Shown: positions 6,914 through 9,518 of the stretch, piece after piece
How positions within the stretch are numbered: position 1 is the stretch's first letter
Layout: each line of letters opens with the position of its first letter
Assembly (NCBI GenBank): GCA_027033555.1
Contig: JALVLE010000266.1
Coordinates: forward strand, 1 to 9,518
Length of the DNA: 9,518 nt
Direction of reading: 5' to 3'
Origin: Caldifarciminota bacterium
GTDB taxonomy: Bacteria; Hydrothermota; Hydrothermia; UBA1063; CAJXJZ01
The notes under the pieces: model-generated
What the model saw: only the letters and a program-made list of their open reading frames with translations
Database searches by the model: none
Told to the model about the DNA's origin: nothing
Program-made: the position numbers and the translations under genes

Positions 6914-8223
6914 AAGGGTTTAAAAATTCATTGGGAAGTAAATATATAGGCGTTTTAGGAGCAGGAAGGTCAGGTAAAGCTGCTGCTCTTGCATTGAGGA
7001 AAAAGGGCGCAAAAGTGCTACTTTCGGACAAAGGTAACATAAAATGGAACAGGAGGGATATACAGAAAGAGGAATTCGGACACACATCACGTATTTTTGC
7101 AACGAATATGGTTGTGCTTTCCCCCTCTGTGATAATCCATTCGCCTTTTATTCAAAGGCTTATAACCTCCAGGATTCCTGTAATCTCCGAACTTGAGCTT
7201 GGCTATAGACTAACTGAAGGCGCTTATATAGCAATAACTGGTACAAACGGTAAAACAACAACAACCAGCCTTTTGAATTTAATGATCCCGGGGTCTATAA
7301 AAGCCGGAAATATTGGCATACCTCTTTCAACTTATGCTGATAGAAAAGGTATCTTTGTTCTTGAGGTCTCCAGCTTCCAACTTATGACAATTGACACATT
7401 CAAACCTGATATAGCGGCAATTTTAAACATTGAAGAAGACCACCTGGACTGGCATAAAAATATGAAAGAGTACATTAATGCAAAGGCACGCATCTTTGAA
7501 AATCAAACAGATACTGACATACTGGTTCTTAACTTTGATGACAAACACACTCTGCCGCTTTCCAAAAGGGCAAAAGGAAAAGTATTTTTTGTGAGTATTA
7601 AACAGAGAGTAAAAGGCGCATTTTACGAAAACGGGACGCTTTTTCTAAATATTGATCAGCCGATAAAAATCATTGAAGAACAGGAAATGTTATTAAGAGG
7701 ATTTCACAATATTTACAATGCCCTTTTTGCCTCCCTGTGCGCTTATCTCTATACACAAGACATCAAACAGATACGAAAAGTGTTAAGAGAATTCAGGGGA
7801 TTACCCCACAGGATTGAATATCTGGGTGAAATCAAGGGTATAAAGTTCTTTAATGACTCCAAAGGCACCAATCCCCACGCTGTTCTCTGGGCACTTAAAA
7901 GTTTTAAAGAAAATGTCATTCTTGTCCTTGGCGGCGAAGATAAGGGTCTTTCCTTTAAATTACTCAGGGAAGAGATCAAAGATAAGGTCAAATTCATTAT
8001 TGCAATTGGGGCAACAAAGGAAAGAGTTTTAGAAGAACTTGGAGACATTAAAGAAGTAAAGTTTGCCAGAGATATGGATGAAGTTGTAGAACTCGCTCTC
8101 CTGCATGGCCAGAAAGGAGATACGCTTCTCTTCTCACCAGGATGCTCAAGTTTTGATATGTTCAAAAATTATAAGGAGAGAGGAAATGCTTTTAGAAGAA
8201 GTTTCCAGAAAAAGGCGCAATGA
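6910..8223 (+). CDS. murD: UDP-MurNAc-L-Ala:D-glutamate ligase MurD
   Basis: MurD adds D-glutamate to UDP-MurNAc-L-Ala, the step before MurE. The 437-residue product matches the family length. The N-terminal Rossmann-like domain has VLGAGRSGKAA (15-25). The ATPase domain has GTNGKTT (111-117), VLEVSSFQL (150-158), EDHLDWH (176-182) and the probable carbamylated Lys192 in YINAK. The C-terminal domain has RGLPHRIE (296-303), NDSKGTN (315-321), GGEDKG (341-346) and LLFSPGCSSFDMF (406-418). The N-terminal SPG motif common in MurD is SPS here (71-73). No good Shine-Dalgarno precedes the ATG, which overlaps the mraY stop as ATGA, so initiation probably depends on termination of mraY. The 3' end overlaps the ftsW start by 38 nt. 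Confidence 0.97.
   Translation: MKGFKNSLGSKYIGVLGAGRSGKAAALALRKKGAKVLLSDKGNIKWNRRDIQKEEFGHTSRIFATNMVVLSPSVIIHSPFIQRLITSRIPVISELELGYRLTEGAYIAITGTNGKTTTTSLLNLMIPGSIKAGNIGIPLSTYADRKGIFVLEVSSFQLMTIDTFKPDIAAILNIEEDHLDWHKNMKEYINAKARIFENQTDTDILVLNFDDKHTLPLSKRAKGKVFFVSIKQRVKGAFYENGTLFLNIDQPIKIIEEQEMLLRGFHNIYNALFASLCAYLYTQDIKQIRKVLREFRGLPHRIEYLGEIKGIKFFNDSKGTNPHAVLWALKSFKENVILVLGGEDKGLSFKLLREEIKDKVKFIIAIGATKERVLEELGDIKEVKFARDMDEVVELALLHGQKGDTLLFSPGCSSFDMFKNYKERGNAFRRSFQKKAQ
8173..8178 (+). promoter_or_regulatory. Ribosome binding site that sets the ftsW start
   Basis: AAGGAG sits 7 nt before the ATG at 8186, inside the end of murD. The upstream in-frame ATG at 8105 has no comparable site, so this sequence argues for 8186 as the true start. 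Confidence 0.75.
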
Positions 8224-9268
8224 ACCGGACCTAAAATTGTTTAGCGTTATCGCCATTCTGATTTTTCTGGGCATGGACATTATTTATTCTTCGGCTTTCT
8301 ACACAAAGAATATTTCCTTTAGTCTTCAGGCCGCCATCACCCTCACCCTTGGAACAATAGCCCTCTTTATGGGAATGGCCATAGATACAAAACACTGGAG
8401 AAAAATAGCTCCATATTTTATGGTTTTCACATTGGTGCTTCTTTTGTTTGTGCTCAAATGGGGAGTGAAAATAAACAATGCAAAAAGATGGATCAAAATT
8501 GGAAGGTTTACCATCCAGGTTTCTGAAATTGCAAAAGTGGCAATTATTTTATATCTCGCACACCTTCTGGACAACACAGAAGAACTTCGGAATTTTAAAG
8601 AATTTATAAAGATTTCCCTCCCAGTTATACTCACAGGTGCGCTTATTGCAATAGAACCAAGCATATCAGCCGCCTCAATTGTGATTTTTGTGGGATTTTC
8701 CATGATCTTTTACGCAGGAGCAAGACTTCGTCACTTATTACTGCTAACCCTGTTTGCTCTTTTGCTCATAGGGAGCATGATCCTTGCATTCCCACATGCA
8801 AGGGAAAGAATACTGAAGAAAACCACTGGCGGCGAGATGTATCAGGTTAAACAGTCAAAACTTGCTATTGCCAATGGTGGTCTGGTTGGGAGAGGCCCGG
8901 GTAGAGGACTGGCAAAGTATAAATACCTTCCCGAGATAAGTAATGACTTTATTTTTGCCCTTGTTGCAGAGGAGTTTGGTTTTATAGGAGGCATAAGCAT
9001 AATCCTTTTATTTATTTTCATTACTCTAAGGGGATTTTACATAGCCAGAGAGCATATACATGATACTTATAAAACAACCCTTGCAATGGGAATAACTGTT
9101 CTATTCTCATTACAGGCCGGGCTGCACATAGGCATAAATACCGGACTGCTTCCACCCACTGGTGTAGTACTACCTTTTGTTAGTTATGGTAAAATGGCCA
9201 TACTTACCAGCATGTTCCTTGCAGGTATACTGCTTAGGCTTTATTATGAAATAGAAGATAAGGAATGA
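8186..9268 (+). CDS. ftsW: SEDS-family peptidoglycan polymerase FtsW
   Basis: FtsW is the multi-spanning glycosyltransferase that polymerises lipid II at the septum together with FtsI. I chose the ATG at 8186, giving 360 residues. An in-frame ATG at 8105 would add 27 polar residues over murD and lacks a binding site. About ten hydrophobic segments are visible. Family landmarks are KRWIKIGRF (100-108), YLPEISNDFIFA (247-258) with the essential SEDS aspartate as D254, AEEFGFIG (261-268), and LLPPTGVVLPFVSYG (321-335). Three usually conserved sites differ: QVSEIAK (111-117) for QPSELAK, EPSISAA (157-163) for QPDLGTA, and GKMA (335-338) for GGSS. Adjacent murD and murG, rather than mreC/mrdA-type neighbours, favour FtsW over RodA. 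The divergence may reflect a distant lineage rather than loss of function. Confidence 0.93.
   Translation: MLLEEVSRKRRNEPDLKLFSVIAILIFLGMDIIYSSAFYTKNISFSLQAAITLTLGTIALFMGMAIDTKHWRKIAPYFMVFTLVLLLFVLKWGVKINNAKRWIKIGRFTIQVSEIAKVAIILYLAHLLDNTEELRNFKEFIKISLPVILTGALIAIEPSISAASIVIFVGFSMIFYAGARLRHLLLLTLFALLLIGSMILAFPHARERILKKTTGGEMYQVKQSKLAIANGGLVGRGPGRGLAKYKYLPEISNDFIFALVAEEFGFIGGISIILLFIFITLRGFYIAREHIHDTYKTTLAMGITVLFSLQAGLHIGINTGLLPPTGVVLPFVSYGKMAILTSMFLAGILLRLYYEIEDKE
8782..8803. repeat. 8-bp perfect inverted repeat inside ftsW
   Basis: CCTTGCAT (8782-8789) and ATGCAAGG (8796-8803) are exact reverse complements separated by 6 nt and could form a hairpin in the transcript. It lies within codons for the loop AFPHAR of FtsW (residues 201-206) and no T-run follows, so it is not a terminator. 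It may be chance. Confidence 0.5.
9260..9264 (+). promoter_or_regulatory. Ribosome binding site that sets the murG start
   Basis: AAGGA abuts the first in-frame ATG (9265) but is 6 nt from the second (9271). The spacing favours initiation at 9271. The ATG at 9265 would overlap the ftsW stop as ATGA and cannot be ruled out. Confidence 0.6.
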
Positions 9269-9270
9269 AA

Positions 9271-9518
9271 ATGAAGGGTATAATAATAACAGGTGGTACT
9301 GGCGGACATATATTTCCTGCCATAGCAGCGGGCAGAGTGTTTGAATCCCAAAAAATCCAAATGGAGTATTTCATTGTGGGAAATAAGGTTAAAAACGTTA
9401 AAACAGGTGGCCCCACACGCTACTTCCAGGGCAACTCTCCCTTTCAGGGCAATATATTTGACCGCCTCAAAAATGGTTTGCAAATGATTATGTTATTTTT
9501 AAAAGGTCTCTTTATAAT
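9271..9518 (+). CDS. murG: UDP-GlcNAc:lipid I N-acetylglucosaminyltransferase MurG (3' end outside window)
   Basis: MurG is the peripheral membrane glycosyltransferase (GT28, GT-B fold) that turns lipid I into lipid II. Only the first 82 residues are present and the frame is open at the window end. The diagnostic N-terminal glycine-rich loop TGGTGGHIFPA is at residues 6-16, followed by a helix and the strand EYFIVG. After that strand the family usually has a Gly-Thr-x-x-Gly/Met-Glu segment, but here it reads GNKVKNVK with no obvious Glu. The stretch before the hydrophobic LQMIMLFLKGL (about 70-80) also looks a few residues shorter than in E. coli MurG. An in-frame ATG six bases earlier would add two residues. 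The gene starts 2 nt after the ftsW stop and is very probably cotranscribed. Confidence 0.92.
   Translation, partial: MKGIIITGGTGGHIFPAIAAGRVFESQKIQMEYFIVGNKVKNVKTGGPTRYFQGNSPFQGNIFDRLKNGLQMIMLFLKGLFI

Noticed and set aside
7749..8165. Long minus-strand open frame of 138 codons
   Set aside because: It is fully antisense to the well-conserved C-terminal domain of murD and its translation shows no recognisable domain. Other minus-strand frames in the window are likewise shadows.
8105..8185. Upstream in-frame ATG for ftsW at 8105, adding 27 residues
   Set aside because: It lies far inside murD, has no binding site, and adds polar sequence not seen at FtsW N-termini. The ATG at 8186 has AAGGAG at 7 nt.
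8782..8818. Hairpin in ftsW as a transcription terminator
   Set aside because: No T-run follows the stem and it is in the middle of an operon gene.
1..9518. Insertion sequence, prophage, CRISPR, tRNA or defence genes
   Set aside because: Every stretch is accounted for by dcw genes. I found no direct-repeat arrays, transposase motifs or terminal repeats by reading.

Overview
This window lies inside a bacterial dcw (division and cell wall) cluster. Ten genes are packed head to tail on the + strand: mraZ (5' end cut off), rsmH, an ftsL-like gene, ftsI, murE, murF, mraY, murD, ftsW and murG (3' end cut off). The order matches the classical cluster known from Escherichia coli and many other phyla. 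I see no mobile element, RNA gene, CRISPR array or unrelated insertion.

Layout. 1-1337 holds the MraZ regulator and the 16S rRNA methyltransferase RsmH. 1267-3094 holds the division pair: an FtsL-like one-TM protein and the class B transpeptidase FtsI. 3081-8223 holds the cytoplasmic and membrane precursor steps (MurE, MurF, MraY, MurD). 8186-9268 encodes the SEDS polymerase FtsW, and 9271 to the end encodes the start of MurG. Genes overlap (by 4 to 119 nt), abut, or are at most 2 nt apart, so there is essentially no non-coding DNA. No internal promoter or terminator is evident, and any promoter and MraZ operator would lie upstream of base 1. Several junctions are ATGA or near-ATGA, which points to translational coupling along one long transcript.

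How the genes work together. MurD, MurE and MurF add D-Glu, meso-diaminopimelate (inferred from the DNPR motif in MurE) and D-Ala-D-Ala to UDP-MurNAc. MraY moves the pentapeptide onto undecaprenyl phosphate to give lipid I, and MurG adds GlcNAc to give lipid II. FtsW polymerises lipid II and FtsI cross-links it at the septum, presumably under control of an FtsL/FtsQ/FtsB-type complex of which FtsL is encoded here.

Organism. The DNA is A+T-rich by eye. Arginine is mostly AGA/AGG, isoleucine ATA is common, and the proteins are rich in Lys, Glu and Ile. FtsI has no C-terminal PASTA domain and MurE carries the mDAP motif, so a diderm-type bacterium is likely. The codon and amino-acid pattern is compatible with a thermophile or a deep-branching uncultured lineage, but I cannot name a phylum.

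No new system is apparent. The points most worth a second look are the unusually overlapped ftsL-like frame between rsmH and ftsI, and departures from family-conserved motifs in FtsW, MurE, RsmH, MurD and MurG.
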